This document shows, piece after piece, positions 36,721 through 46,138 of a stretch of 64,000 nt of DNA (positions are counted from its first letter, which is position 1; every line of letters begins with the position of its first letter). The notes beneath the pieces were generated by a model, which worked only from the letters and a program-made list of their open reading frames with translations, had not been told where the DNA came from and ran no database searches. The stretch is from NCBI RefSeq assembly GCF_015353075.1, contig NZ_CP064191.1, positions 186,001 through 250,000 of the forward strand, in the 5' to 3' direction. The DNA is from Rhizobium sp. 007 (GTDB lineage Bacteria; Pseudomonadota; Alphaproteobacteria; Rhizobiales; Rhizobiaceae). A program made the translations under genes and the position numbers.

Positions 36721-38279
36721 GATCCGAGGTAAGCGCGTCACTGCCGAACGGTGTGAATCTGACACTGGAATGCTGTGTTGTGGACGATTCTCGATGGCAT
36801 GGATATCGATGCGGTGGTTCGCCATCCGGTTTGGCAATATCTGATGGGATGGTTGCCGCCCGCACCAAATGGCATCGCAGTGTGCCAGAACAGTGGATAA
36901 TGTACAATGTATTGCGCCTACATCAGCGGGTATTTGACATACGCTTCCATCGTTACCCTCGACGAGGCCTGCTGAGCCAAACCTTCGTCAAAGAAGGAAA
37001 CGGAGGGCGAGTACATCGATCGCGATTAGGTGCGCCGGTCCGATGATCGACACACCGGTTGTATCGGTACTCATGGTTCGATAATCATTTGCTTAGTGGC
37101 ACAAGCATGCGTAAGTGGCGCATGATTGCCTTGTCAGTCAGGCAAACCTGCTCCTTGTGGTTGCGATGGAGTCGACAAATCGGCCGCTGTGCGGTGCGTG
37201 CCATTTCAGAGCCTCACAAATCCTGGCTAAGCTTCACGAGCGAGCACAATATCGTTTGCCGGCCTATCTGCCTCCGTTCTGTACCAGTCAATTGCCCCCA
37301 CATCATAAGTCAGTTGCCGCGAAAGGACATTCACAGCGCCCTTCTGCCTCGGCAGAGTTCATCCGTTGTAGCCACGCATCACGCGCGACACCGCTCTACC
37401 GATTATGACCGCTGACGGCAGGCCCTCATTGATACGGATCAACGGTATGATTTCCTTTGAAGTGAGGTTCGGAGTCACCTCGCTGCAATCCGCACAGCTC
37501 GGGGACCACACTCATGCGCTGCTCCGTTAGCAACGGATAAACCGGCCTGAACATCCAGTACGGCCTGCGAGCGGTACGGCAAGCGACAGGAACGGCAAAG
37601 GCCCATTCCACGAAGTTCGCTAAAGTTCACAGCTTTGCGGCGGTAGCCAGATTCCGCCCCGAAAGAGAGGCCGGCAGAGCAGCGTTCCAAGCCTTTGTGG
37701 TGCAATTTTCACCCGAAGGGCAAAAAATAACGCCTGATGGCCCGCCCAATGCTGTTGGAGAAAATCAGCAACGTGGCCAATGCGACGAGGGCCGTCAGCT
37801 CAAGCCCATGGGCTGTTGGATCGCTGATGATGGTGTGAACGCCATGTGGCAAGAGCCAGCTACGGACGCATTTGAGAATTGCTCCCCCCAACGCCTGGAG
37901 CGGGATCTGAAAATCACGAGTGAGACGTTGGCACTGTTCGTTCGGTCGTTCGGTCCTGGTTGAACGCGACCGTTCCCTTTCCGGAAGACGCTCAGGCCGT
38001 AGCTCGCGCGAAGGCGGCTGAGTGTTACGACCAGTTCATGGCTCGCTTGGCGCTCGATAGTCGCGGGGTCCGAAGCTTTATCAGGAGGTATCGGACGAGG
38101 TCGACGAGTGTGGTTAGCAGGAAATGGACATGTAGGGAGGTGGAGGTGGTGCCTCTGATCGCCAGCAGCTGTGACGTCTCTGGGGATCTCCCAGTCTTAC
38201 GGATCGTGATGAGACTTCGAGCTACCGACCGGCTGTGACGAGTTCGCCAAAGGCTTGTCAGTCATCGGGCTGAAGGGTG
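36721..38279. other. about 1.55 kb without a recognisable gene
   Basis: Only short frames with no known motif. It separates the ATP-grasp region from the uptake region and is probably decayed mobile DNA. A TGGCAC at 37097 lacks a matching -12 element. Confidence 0.45.
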
Positions 38280-39188
38280 TCATATCTTCCGGCGCGGGAT
38301 GGAACTTGCGTATGTATTCATCGACAGAAGATGCTGATCTGCTCGTCTAAGCTCGTGCAGGGAAGCAACTCGGTCACGAGCTGCTAACAGTCCGCACAAC
38401 ACTTCCGAAATGGCCAGAGCCGGCGTCAAAGTATGGAAGAAGGTTTGGCTCTCTGTAGAGAAAAGCACGACATTCTCAGCGATGGTCACGAGAGGAGAAA
38501 CCTCACTATCTGTGATCGCAACAATTCCAACGCCTTTTTCCCTAGCAGCTTCAGCAAGTTCCAAAGTTTGGTGTGAGTAAGGATTTATCGAAATTGCCAG
38601 CAAAACGTCTTGGCTCGTGGCGCGAATAAGCGCATCGCCGCTTGTACCGGCAGGACTATCGAGATGAACAGTCTTTTCGCCAAGCAATGTCATGACGTAG
38701 TGGAAATGCCAAGCCACTGAGTGGCAAGATCGCAACCCCAGAACGTAAACTCTCCTGGCTTCGCCTAGGCGCTCGGCGATGATGTTGAGCCGCATCAGCG
38801 TTTCTGGTTCACAGAGACGAGCAACTTGTGCAGAGAGGCCTTGTAACATACGTTGCGCCAGTCCTTCCCCGTTTGCGGCCCCCTCGTTTCGCTGCAACGC
38901 ACGAGCGGCAAACCCCTCCGCGCTCACCCGAATGACGTCCGCATGCTGGCCCCGAAAGTCTTCGTAACCGGAGAATCCGAGAAACTTTGCTAATCGCGTC
39001 ATCGTCGAGGGTTGCACGCCCGCATTACGGGCGAGTTCTCGCATCGACACGAGCGCGACTTCCTGAGGATGCTCCAAGATATGACGAGCCGCCTGCTGCA
39101 GTTGTTGCGACATATCGTCAAACCGCTCGATAATTCGAGCGTGCAAAGGGCCTTTTTGCAACATTTGCCTCACATCATCAGCTGCCAT
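38280..39188 (-). CDS. RpiR-family transcriptional regulator 2, probable regulator of the uptake genes
   Basis: 302 residues. An N-terminal RpiR helix-turn-helix (about 20-95: ERFDDMSQQLQQAARHILEH, AGVQPSTMTRLAKFLGFSGY) and a C-terminal SIS ligand domain (about 145-270: RRVYVLGLRSCHSVAWHFHY, VLLAISINPYSHQTLELAEA, IVAITDSEVSPLVTIAENVV). It is divergent from the aminotransferase gene, with a 207-bp shared promoter region that holds one perfect and one partial AAAACANNTGTTGCA motif. The same motif precedes the solute-binding-protein and amidotransferase genes, so this protein is the best candidate to bind it. Start ATG 39188 follows GGATGAGG. Related to RpiR 1 at 12901. Confidence 0.9.
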   Translation of the reverse strand: MAADDVRQMLQKGPLHARIIERFDDMSQQLQQAARHILEHPQEVALVSMRELARNAGVQPSTMTRLAKFLGFSGYEDFRGQHADVIRVSAEGFAARALQRNEGAANGEGLAQRMLQGLSAQVARLCEPETLMRLNIIAERLGEARRVYVLGLRSCHSVAWHFHYVMTLLGEKTVHLDSPAGTSGDALIRATSQDVLLAISINPYSHQTLELAEAAREKGVGIVAITDSEVSPLVTIAENVVLFSTESQTFFHTLTPALAISEVLCGLLAARDRVASLHELRRADQHLLSMNTYASSIPRRKI

Positions 39189-39278
39189 ACCTCATCCGGA
39201 CCTTCTCTCCAGCGAACAAAAAAGTCAAATCACCAGAGGCGGTTCCCACCATATAGTGCTCACAGTCCATTCATTTAG

Positions 39279-39290
39279 AAAACAAATGCA
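39279..39290. promoter_or_regulatory. partial copy of the RpiR-linked motif
   Basis: AAAACAAATGCA, a shortened form of the 15-bp motif, 28 bp left of the full copy in the same divergent promoter. Confidence 0.35.
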
Positions 39291-39306
39291 TCAAAAGTTT
39301 TGTTGT

Positions 39307-39321
39307 AAAACAGTTGTTGCA
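39307..39321 (+). promoter_or_regulatory. AAAACANNTGTTGCA motif, aminotransferase/RpiR promoter
   Basis: AAAACAGTTGTTGCA, with an inverted core AACA-N2-TGTT. It lies 75 bp before the aminotransferase start and between the divergent genes, as expected for an operator used for autoregulation and control of the neighbour. Confidence 0.65.
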
Positions 39322-39395
39322 TACTCGAGCAAAATCTGCAATTCAATATTCGAACGCGCCGGTCCCGGCTAAACGGTCAGCTGAGATATTTTTGT

Positions 39396-40721
39396 ATGAC
39401 TAAAATCCTTCATCGAAACATCGGTACGAATCTGCCCAAGGCCGTCGCGGGCGAAGGCATCTACATCACGGATAGCGAGGGTCGAAGGTACATAGACGGG
39501 TCAGGCGGCGCCGCCGTCAGTTGCCTTGGCCACAACCATTCGGAAGTGCTTGCAGCGATGAAGGCGCAGATGGGGCGCATCAGCTATGCTCATACTTCGT
39601 TCTTCACCACCGATATCGCTGAACAGCTTGCTGAGCAGCTTGTTGAGCTTGCGCCGGAGGGTCTGGACTATGTTTACCTGGTCTCTGGCGGCTCCGAAGC
39701 CGTCGAGGCCGCGCTTAAGATGGCGCGCCAGCATTTCGTGGAGGTTGGCCAGCCTGAACGACGCCATATCATCGCACGTCGGCAGAGCTATCACGGAAAC
39801 ACAATTGGAGCGCTGGCAACCGGTGGAAATGAATGGCGCCGCGCACAGTTCAAGCCTCTCTTGCCTGAGACCCATCATGTCTCACCGTGCTACGCCTATC
39901 GCGACATGCAGACTGGTGAAACACCGGAGGCTTACGCCGAACGGCTCGCCGCCGAACTGGAGGCTAAGGTCATCGAGTTGGGAGACGACAGGGTCATGGC
40001 ATTCGTTGCGGAACCCTTAGTTGGCGCGACGCTGGGCGCCGTGGGGCCGGTTGCTGACTACTTCAAGCGGGTGCGGGACATCTGCGACAAGTATGGGATC
40101 TTGCTCATCCTCGACGAAGTCATGTGCGGGATGGGCCGCACCGGAACGATATTCGCGTTGGAGCAGGAAGGAATCGTTCCCGATCTGGTGACCATTGCGA
40201 AGGGCTTGGGCGGTGGTTTCCAGCCAATCGGAGCGGTGCTGCTGTCTGAAAATATCTATCGCGCATTTGCGGAAGGTTCGGGGCTGTTCCAGCACGGACA
40301 TACTTACATCGGGCATCCGATCGCTGCGGCGGCAGCCAGCAAAGTGGTCGAGATCCTCAAACGCCCGGAAATGATGGTCAACGTCGTAAAGATGGGTGAT
40401 CGGCTTCAGGCTGGACTTGATGCGGCACTAGGCCAATCCCCTTACGTTGGCGACATCCGTGGCCGGGGTCTGTTTCGTGGCGTGGAAATTGTCGCGGACA
40501 AGGACACGAAGCAACCGTTCAATCCAGCTCGAAAAATTCACTCGAGGATTAAAGGAGAGGCAATGCAGCGTGGCCTGATGTGCTATCCGATGGGTGGCAC
40601 CATTGATGGCAAGCAAGGCGATCATGTGCTGCTGGCTCCGCCCTACATCGTTCAACCCGAGCAGATCGACCTCATCGTCGAGCGGCTCGCTGCAGCAATC
40701 AATGCGGCCATTGAGAGTTGA
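39396..40721 (+). CDS. class III aminotransferase (omega-transaminase type)
   Basis: 441-residue PLP enzyme of class III. Cofactor loop VYLVSGGSEAVEAALKMARQ, aspartate segment LLILDEVMCGMGRTGTIFAL, Schiff-base Lys about 269 in VTIAKGLGGGFQPIGAVLL. Full length for the family. It probably removes an amino group from a beta-, gamma- or omega-amino acid released by the hydrolases of this region, using pyruvate or 2-oxoglutarate. It is nine bases from the next gene, so they form an operon. It resembles, from memory, y4uB of pNGR234a. Different subgroup from the EctB-like enzyme at 8441. Substrate inferred. Confidence 0.9.
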   Translation: MTKILHRNIGTNLPKAVAGEGIYITDSEGRRYIDGSGGAAVSCLGHNHSEVLAAMKAQMGRISYAHTSFFTTDIAEQLAEQLVELAPEGLDYVYLVSGGSEAVEAALKMARQHFVEVGQPERRHIIARRQSYHGNTIGALATGGNEWRRAQFKPLLPETHHVSPCYAYRDMQTGETPEAYAERLAAELEAKVIELGDDRVMAFVAEPLVGATLGAVGPVADYFKRVRDICDKYGILLILDEVMCGMGRTGTIFALEQEGIVPDLVTIAKGLGGGFQPIGAVLLSENIYRAFAEGSGLFQHGHTYIGHPIAAAAASKVVEILKRPEMMVNVVKMGDRLQAGLDAALGQSPYVGDIRGRGLFRGVEIVADKDTKQPFNPARKIHSRIKGEAMQRGLMCYPMGGTIDGKQGDHVLLAPPYIVQPEQIDLIVERLAAAINAAIES

Positions 40722-40730
40722 GGCTCCGTC

Positions 40731-41318
40731 ATGAATGCCTTGCGTCTAACACCATCTCCCTGTCTTCCTCTTACCGACGAAGAGTGGCCCACAGAAATTG
40801 CAGATATGAAGGCAGGCTTCGCCGGAGCGCTGAACGTGTACCGAACAATGGCGCACCATCCAGCATTGCTGAAGGCCTGGGCTCCGCTGCGCCAGCATAT
40901 CGTCAAAGACAGCGCTTTGGGGGCCATTCGGTCGGAACTCGTTATCCTGAGATCCGCCCATCGGATGGGCGCGGATTATGAGTGGGCCCATCACGTTAGC
41001 CGCGCCCGATCTCTTGGTATTTCAGATGCACGAATTCAAGCTATACGCGGCTCGCCCGATGGGGAAGATGGACTAATTGCCCGGGCCGTTGATGCGCTTT
41101 TCGATGGCTTCCAGTTGCCCGCAAGTCTCGAACGAGCGCTATCAGCCGCGATCGGGACGCAAGCTGTCATCGACCTCATGGCGACAGTCGGGTTCTATTC
41201 CATATTGGGCTACATCCTCCTGACCTATAAAACCCCGATAGACGAAGCCGTCGCGGCAGTAATGACGGAGCGGCCACTAACTGAAATTCTGGACTATGGC
41301 CGCGGATCCATGAGTTAG
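40731..41318 (+). CDS. carboxymuconolactone decarboxylase-like (AhpD-fold) protein
   Basis: 195 residues with the AhpD-like helical fold: the segment SELVILRSAHRMGADYEWAH followed by HVSRARSLGISDARIQAI is the typical active-site helix pair of the carboxymuconolactone decarboxylase family. The CxxC of peroxidase-type AhpD is missing (SAHRMGADYEWAHH instead), so it is not a disulfide reductase; the Glu/His pair suggests an acid-base function. Translated from ATG 40731 just after the aminotransferase (TGAGG as ribosome site). A role in the same catabolic route is likely; the reaction is unknown. Confidence 0.75.
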   Translation: MNALRLTPSPCLPLTDEEWPTEIADMKAGFAGALNVYRTMAHHPALLKAWAPLRQHIVKDSALGAIRSELVILRSAHRMGADYEWAHHVSRARSLGISDARIQAIRGSPDGEDGLIARAVDALFDGFQLPASLERALSAAIGTQAVIDLMATVGFYSILGYILLTYKTPIDEAVAAVMTERPLTEILDYGRGSMS

Positions 41319-41384
41319 GCGTTTTGTTAGGCGGAACGAAGAAGCTTTGGTCTGGAAGGCCACACCGCTTCACAGGATATCGCA

Positions 41385-41852
41385 ATGATCGAGCTAGATC
41401 GCATAGATATGGCGCTTCTTGAGGCAGTTCAGAAGAATAATCGCCTGAGCTCAGAAGAACTTGCAGAGGCAGTCCACCTCTCTCCGACAGCATGCCAACG
41501 TCGCTTAAAGCGATTGCGCAACGAAGGAGTTATCGAAGCGGATGTGTCGATCGTATCGCCCAAAGCAGTCGGACGACAAATTACGATGATTGTTCTGGTC
41601 TCTCTTGAACGAGAGAGAGCTGACATCGTCGACCGATTCAAAGGTGCGGTTCGAAATACACGGGAGGTAATGATTGGCTACTATGTAACTGGAGATGCCG
41701 ACTTCATACTTGTTGTCACTGCGAAAGACATGGAGGGGTATGAACAGTTCACCCGTCGCTTCTTCTATGAGAACCCCGATATCAAGGGATTCAAGACAAT
41801 GGTTGTCATGGATCGCGTCAAAGCCACTTTCGCCTTTCCCGTGGAGGTTTAA
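41385..41852 (+). CDS. Lrp/AsnC-family transcriptional regulator
   Basis: 155 residues, full length for the family. N-terminal helix-turn-helix (NRLSSEELAEAVHLSPTACQ, then RRLKRLRNEGVIEADVSIV) and C-terminal RAM ligand domain (about 70-145: REVMIGYYVTGDADFILVVT, FFYENPDIKGFKTMVVMDRV). Lrp-type proteins respond to amino acids and often control neighbouring amino-acid catabolic genes, fitting the transaminase before it and the amidohydrolase after it. Start ATG 41385 follows AGGATA. A terminator-like hairpin follows at 41948-41972. It resembles, from memory, y4tD. Confidence 0.9.
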   Translation: MIELDRIDMALLEAVQKNNRLSSEELAEAVHLSPTACQRRLKRLRNEGVIEADVSIVSPKAVGRQITMIVLVSLERERADIVDRFKGAVRNTREVMIGYYVTGDADFILVVTAKDMEGYEQFTRRFFYENPDIKGFKTMVVMDRVKATFAFPVEV

Positions 41853-41947
41853 CATCTGCTGCCCTGGGCCCAGTGGTAGACGAGAGAGGTTCCGAAGGGT
41901 CACCGATATACGTCAGCGAGATACTAGTCCCACTCGCGAGGGTACCG

Positions 41948-41972
41948 AGAGCCGGCAAAATCCCGGCTTTTG
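41948..41972 (+). terminator. probable rho-independent terminator after the Lrp gene
   Basis: AGCCGG and CCGGCT pair as a 6-bp stem around a short loop and are followed by TTTTG. It lies about 100 bp after the Lrp stop and ahead of the amidohydrolase gene. Confidence 0.5.
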
Positions 41973-42047
41973 CGTTGCACCGAGGCGCTGCCGGTAAACG
42001 TCGGCAAATTGCGGTCATAACAAAACGAAAGTAGGGGAAGTTCACAA

Positions 42048-43265
42048 ATGAGGAATCTCACAACCGACCTGCTCTCCAGGATAGAGCGCGATGCGGTTAT
42101 CGAGGTGCGTCACGCCATGCATCGCGAGCCGGAACTTTCAAACGCTGAGTGGAAAACGCAACAGCGGATTATCGAGATGCTGGCAACTTTCGGCGTAACA
42201 GGCGCCAAAACGTTTCACGAAACAGGCGTGTACATTGATATAGAAGGATCAGCACCTGGTCCCGCACGCTCGGTCGCGCTGCGCGGGGACATCGACGCAC
42301 TACCGATTCAGGAAGACCGCGATGACCTGCCCTATACGTCGCAAGTGCCGGGTGTAATGCACGCCTGTGGCCACGACATGCACGGATCGATTGCCTTGGG
42401 AACGGCTCTTGCTTTTCACCGAATGCGAACAAACTTCTCCGGAAAAATTCGAATTTTCTTCCAGCCGGCGGAAGAGGCCGAGCCGCTCGGCGGTCGTACG
42501 GTGCTGGAAGAAAATCTGCTCGACGGCTTCGACGCCGCAGTCGGGTTTCATGTCCGGACGGATATCCCGGTGGGCTCCTACGGTGCTCGGGCGGGCGCTG
42601 TGACGAATTCATCCGACCAGTTTACGCTCGAAATTACTGGAACGATGGCCCACGGTGCGAAACCACATGCGGGAGTGGACGCGATTGCCATCGCTGGCGC
42701 GTTCATCAACGAGGTTCAGAAGGTGGTTTCCCGCGAAATGCCGGTAGACGATCGAGCGATCGTGACAATCGGGACGATCCATGGCGGAGAAGCGACAAAC
42801 ATCATCTGCCCATCCGTCAAGATGACGGGTACGATCCGGACCGCCAGTTTCGAGCGGCGGGAACTCCTAGTCCGACGCGTCCGCGAGGTTGCCGAAGGTG
42901 TCGCCACGATGCATCGGGGCACCGCAGGATTCAGTTCTCAATTTGGCGAGCCCCCTGTGGTCAACGACCGCGCCATGGTCGAACATTTCCGACAGCTTGT
43001 CGTTCAAACTGTGGGCGAGGACAAGTATGTTGAAGGAGCGTCGAGCGCTGGCAGCGATGACTTCGGCTTTTACTCAAGCTGCGTGCCATCGATCTATTTT
43101 TGGTTCGGCAGCAAAGAGCCAGGCAACGAGTCCGGCGTCCACACACCTAGTTTCGGGGCCTCTGACAAGGTTCTGATCCCGACAACAGAGCTAGCGATCC
43201 GGTACTGTTGGGATCTTTTGCACGCTGACGGGATCTACCCAGCCCATTCAGGATGCCATTCTTGA
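42048..43265 (+). CDS. M20-family metal-dependent amidohydrolase
   Basis: 405 residues, peptidase family M20D (aminoacylase / IAA-amino-acid hydrolase type). Metal-site motifs are present: ALRGDIDALPIQEDRDDLPY, GVMHACGHDMHGSIALGTAL, FFQPAEEAEPLGGRTVLEEN, and late SSAGSDDFGFY. Such enzymes cut N-acyl-amino-acid or amide bonds with two zinc or manganese ions. No signal peptide, so it acts in the cytoplasm on imported substrate. Start ATG 42048 follows GGGGAAG. It resembles, from memory, y4tI. In context it would release amino acids for the nearby transaminase. Family firm, substrate unknown. Confidence 0.92.
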   Translation: MRNLTTDLLSRIERDAVIEVRHAMHREPELSNAEWKTQQRIIEMLATFGVTGAKTFHETGVYIDIEGSAPGPARSVALRGDIDALPIQEDRDDLPYTSQVPGVMHACGHDMHGSIALGTALAFHRMRTNFSGKIRIFFQPAEEAEPLGGRTVLEENLLDGFDAAVGFHVRTDIPVGSYGARAGAVTNSSDQFTLEITGTMAHGAKPHAGVDAIAIAGAFINEVQKVVSREMPVDDRAIVTIGTIHGGEATNIICPSVKMTGTIRTASFERRELLVRRVREVAEGVATMHRGTAGFSSQFGEPPVVNDRAMVEHFRQLVVQTVGEDKYVEGASSAGSDDFGFYSSCVPSIYFWFGSKEPGNESGVHTPSFGASDKVLIPTTELAIRYCWDLLHADGIYPAHSGCHS

Positions 43266-43433
43266 GATGCCCGGGAATGAGCGCCGGCCTGCTGCGCTTG
43301 GACAAGGTGCCGCTGCGACTTTAGATGCCCTTCCCAGGTCTCTCCGTTGCCGCGAAAAGAGGCTATCCTGATGACCTCACCCATCTTGGCGGACGCGTTT
43401 GCTCTGCGATACTTCGCAATTTCGGCACCAATG

Positions 43434-43735
43434 ACAGAGGTGGCTCGGTTTGTCTGAACAACTTGGGGCGTTTTGCTAAGTGGATTCCCGCCTCGATTAC
43501 GCTGCCGCCATCATCGGCGTCAGCGCGTTGAAGTAAGCCTGATCCGGCGTCTGCCGGTCAAGGGATGAATGTGGGCGTCGGGTATTATAAAAACGGAGAT
43601 AGCGGCCGATCCCAGCTCGGGCCTCCGGCACGCTTTTGTAGGCGTGCAGATAGACCTCCTCATATTTGATCGACCGCAGAGCCAGATCCCGCGAAGAGGC
43701 GACAACCATCTGCGGGGGCTGCGAAGCGGCAACGG
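43434..43735 (-). pseudogene. IS3-type terminus with transposase C-terminal fragment, copy 3 of 3
   Basis: Minus-strand sequence encodes VYLHAYKSVPEARAGIGRYL, then YNTRRPHSSLDRQTPDQAYF, the last 60 residues of the IS3-family OrfB, followed by the shared terminus at 43434-43505. The rest of the element is gone. Confidence 0.8.
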
Positions 43736-43779
43736 TGATCCTCACAAGAACCAGTGCCAGAAACGAGAGTAGTCTCATG

Positions 43780-43917
43780 AGTTGGGGGCTTAAGCTGCGT
43801 GAGCGGTTGGGCTTCAAGCGCGCCGCAGTGGCGGTCGCGCGAAAGCTCGCGGTCATCATGCACAGCATGCTCAAGACGGGAGAGATGTTCAACGCATTGG
43901 CTGGCGCCACCGCATAA
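43780..43917 (+). pseudogene. IS110-family transposase C-terminal scrap
   Basis: Encodes WGLKLRERLGFKRAAVAVAR then KLAVIMHSMLKTGEMFN, the end of an IS110/IS1111-type transposase. The 43918-44376 stretch that follows holds no gene and may include IS110-type end sequence. Confidence 0.7.
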
Positions 43918-44376
43918 GCGAGAGTGTCAGCCTTCTTCCCTCAGCGTCGTCAAAATCTGATTTGAGGCACTGAGCGTCCCTGCTGCGGACGTGGGTCGGA
44001 TCATTCCGTTTTACTGGCCGCAGCTCGGTCGAGACTGCGCATCAAACATAGGAAGATTCCACCTGAGTAGACCCATTATGCGGCGACCATGTGACGACCG
44101 CGGAGACAACCCTGCTCCCGGCACCGGACAGCTCTGAGAAACCATGGCCGCTGAGGCCCGATCCGACCAATCAATTTACGCTGCGTTGCGCGTTCCGCAA
44201 TACGGGGACAACGCCGAATGCCCAAAACACCTTGACTAACGGAATGCGATTAGATGGGATATTCGGCTTTGCGTCTCAGCGTTGACCATTGCGGATTGCG
44301 GTGCTGCGCTTCTGGCTGATGGTAAAACGAGGTCATGTCTCTCAACAGCCTCAAACATCAAAGGGAGAAGCGCAGC

Positions 44377-45414
44377 ATGAAACACTATTGTGCACTGGAC
44401 GTATCGGTGAAAGAGACCGCGGTCTGCATTGTCGATGAGACAGGCAAGGTTTGCCGGTAGACGAAAGTTGCCAGTCACCCTGAGGATTTGATCTCGGTGA
44501 TCAAGGATCCGAAGTGGCAGATTGGACGGATCGGTCTTGAAGCCGGACCACTGTCGCAATGGCTTTATGAAGGACTTGCCAAGGCGGGATTGCCGGTGAT
44601 CTGCATCGAGACCAGGCATGCCAAGGCATTTTTGAAAGCCCAACCGAATAAGACGGACCGCAACGATGCGCGTGGCATGGCGCAGATGATGCGCGTCAAT
44701 CTCTATCGGCCTGTGCATGTGAAGACATTGACGAGCCAGAAGCACCGAGCATTGCTGACCGCGCGCAAACTCTTGCAGGAAAAAGCCATCGCCATCGCGA
44801 ATGACATTCGTGGATCGTTGCGCAACTTCGGTCTGAAAGTCGGATTGGCCGGCAAGATCAAATTCGAGGAGCGGATCAATGAGCTCGTCGAAGACAGGCC
44901 TGATCTATACGAAATCATGCAGCCATTGTTGGCTGCACGCAAACTGCTGCGGGACGAGTTCACCAAGCTGCACAAGAAGGTTTTGGATTTGGTCCGCGAC
45001 GATGAGGTATGTCGCCGATTGACGACGATCCCTGGTGTCGGCCCGGTTGTCGCTCTCACCTATACGGCAACCATCGATACTCCTGGCCGTTTTGCACATT
45101 CAAAGGCGGTCGGTTCTGTGCTCGGGCTGACGCCGAAACTGAACGAGTCTGGTGAAAGCAAACGGGTCGGGCGAGTATCCTGTTGCGGTGACGCAATGAT
45201 GCGATCCCTGCTTTACGAAGCAGCGCAAGTTCTGCTTGTAAACGTTAAGAAATGGTCGTGGCTAAAAGCTTGGGCGATGAATATCGCCAAACGCCGCGGC
45301 AGGCAAAAGGCGGTTGTAGCCTCGGCCCGACGGCTTGCTGTGATCATGCATCGCATGTGGAGTGACGGAACCGAATTCTGTTGGACACGGGAGAGCTTGC
45401 CTGTTGCTGCGTAA
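44377..45414 (+). pseudogene. IS110/IS1111-type transposase with one in-frame amber stop
   Basis: The frame from ATG 44377 reads MKHYCALDVSVKETAVCIVD (first catalytic Asp) then meets TAG at 44458-44460 after KVCR and continues without other damage for 315 codons: IGRIGLEAGPLSQWLYEGLA (Glu), PNKTDRNDARGMAQMMRVNL (two Asp), and the C-terminal IPGVGPVVALTYTATIDTPG, KRVGRVSCCGDAMMRSLLYE. All DEDD residues are present. One point mutation or a readthrough would restore it. A restart at ATG 44488 would lack the first Asp. Confidence 0.88.
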
Positions 45415-45759
45415 TTAGCAACAAGGTGACAACAACAAAAGGAGACAAGATTCCGCCGCCGGTGGAAAGATGTCCTTCGCGGGACGACGGATGGGGTGAG
45501 TTCGCGTGGTTGTCTTGGTACGGTCGTTTATTGCGATCAGGTCGCCGATTAGATTGTTCCGCCTCATTCTTCTGGTCCCATAATGGGAGGGCTATGCAGG
45601 CCGATCCCGTAGAGAAGCGCGATACTGCGAAGACATCAATCACCATAGCTACGGACAGTCAGAAGGTGCTTGACCTCACCACGCCGAATAGAGAAGACAA
45701 CGCTGCCACGGCTGAAGCCGAGAAGCTTCGCCTGTCGCACGACGGACAGATCATTTCTT

Positions 45760-45900
45760 TCCGCTCAGCAGTCCGGCTTTGCCGAGCGCACCGGATAAAA
45801 AATCAATCTCTAACGTCAGTTCGCCGATCTTCGCATGGAGCGTTTTGACATCGACGGTCGGACCTGCCGGTTCTGCTTTGGCTTCATCGCCAAACACGCC
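45760..45900 (-). pseudogene. IS3-family OrfA fragment
   Basis: Minus-strand frame reads GDEAKAEPAGPTVDVKTLHA, then KIGELTLEIDFLSGALGKAG, the leucine-zipper end of an IS3 OrfA like that at 34114. Other parts of 45415-45985 show nothing recognisable. Confidence 0.65.
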
Positions 45901-45985
45901 CGTCGCCCCTCAAGGAGCTGAAGGGACCGTGTACCCGCCGATCTTTCACTTGGATTGAGATGAATGAATCACTATCGTCATTATT

Positions 45986-46000
45986 AAAACATACGTTGCC
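45986..46000 (+). promoter_or_regulatory. degenerate copy of the RpiR-linked motif before binding protein 1
   Basis: AAAACATACGTTGCC, two differences from AAAACANNTGTTGCA, 138 bp before the start codon of the solute-binding-protein gene. Confidence 0.45.
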
Positions 46001-46138
46001 ACAGTTTCGGCATTGCGATAGATGTTCATTGGGCGCTGGCAACGCGGAGCAAAAGCGGCTGCCTTGTCAAAAGACCCGATTTCAGAGGCCTGTGGGCCGC
46101 CGCGCCTGCGGCCAAAGGTTCAAAAGGGGAACTAAATC

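Noticed and set aside
37097-37112. TGGCAC as a further sigma-54 promoter
   Set aside because: The -12 element at the right spacing reads TGCG in place of TTGC, and no gene follows.
40731-41318. AhpD peroxidase assignment
   Set aside because: The CxxC needed for AhpD activity is absent; only the wider fold family can be claimed.
44163-44178. GACCAATCAATTTA as part of a nod box
   Set aside because: Only one half resembles the nod-box core; the repeated ATC-N9-GAT pattern is absent and no nod gene follows.
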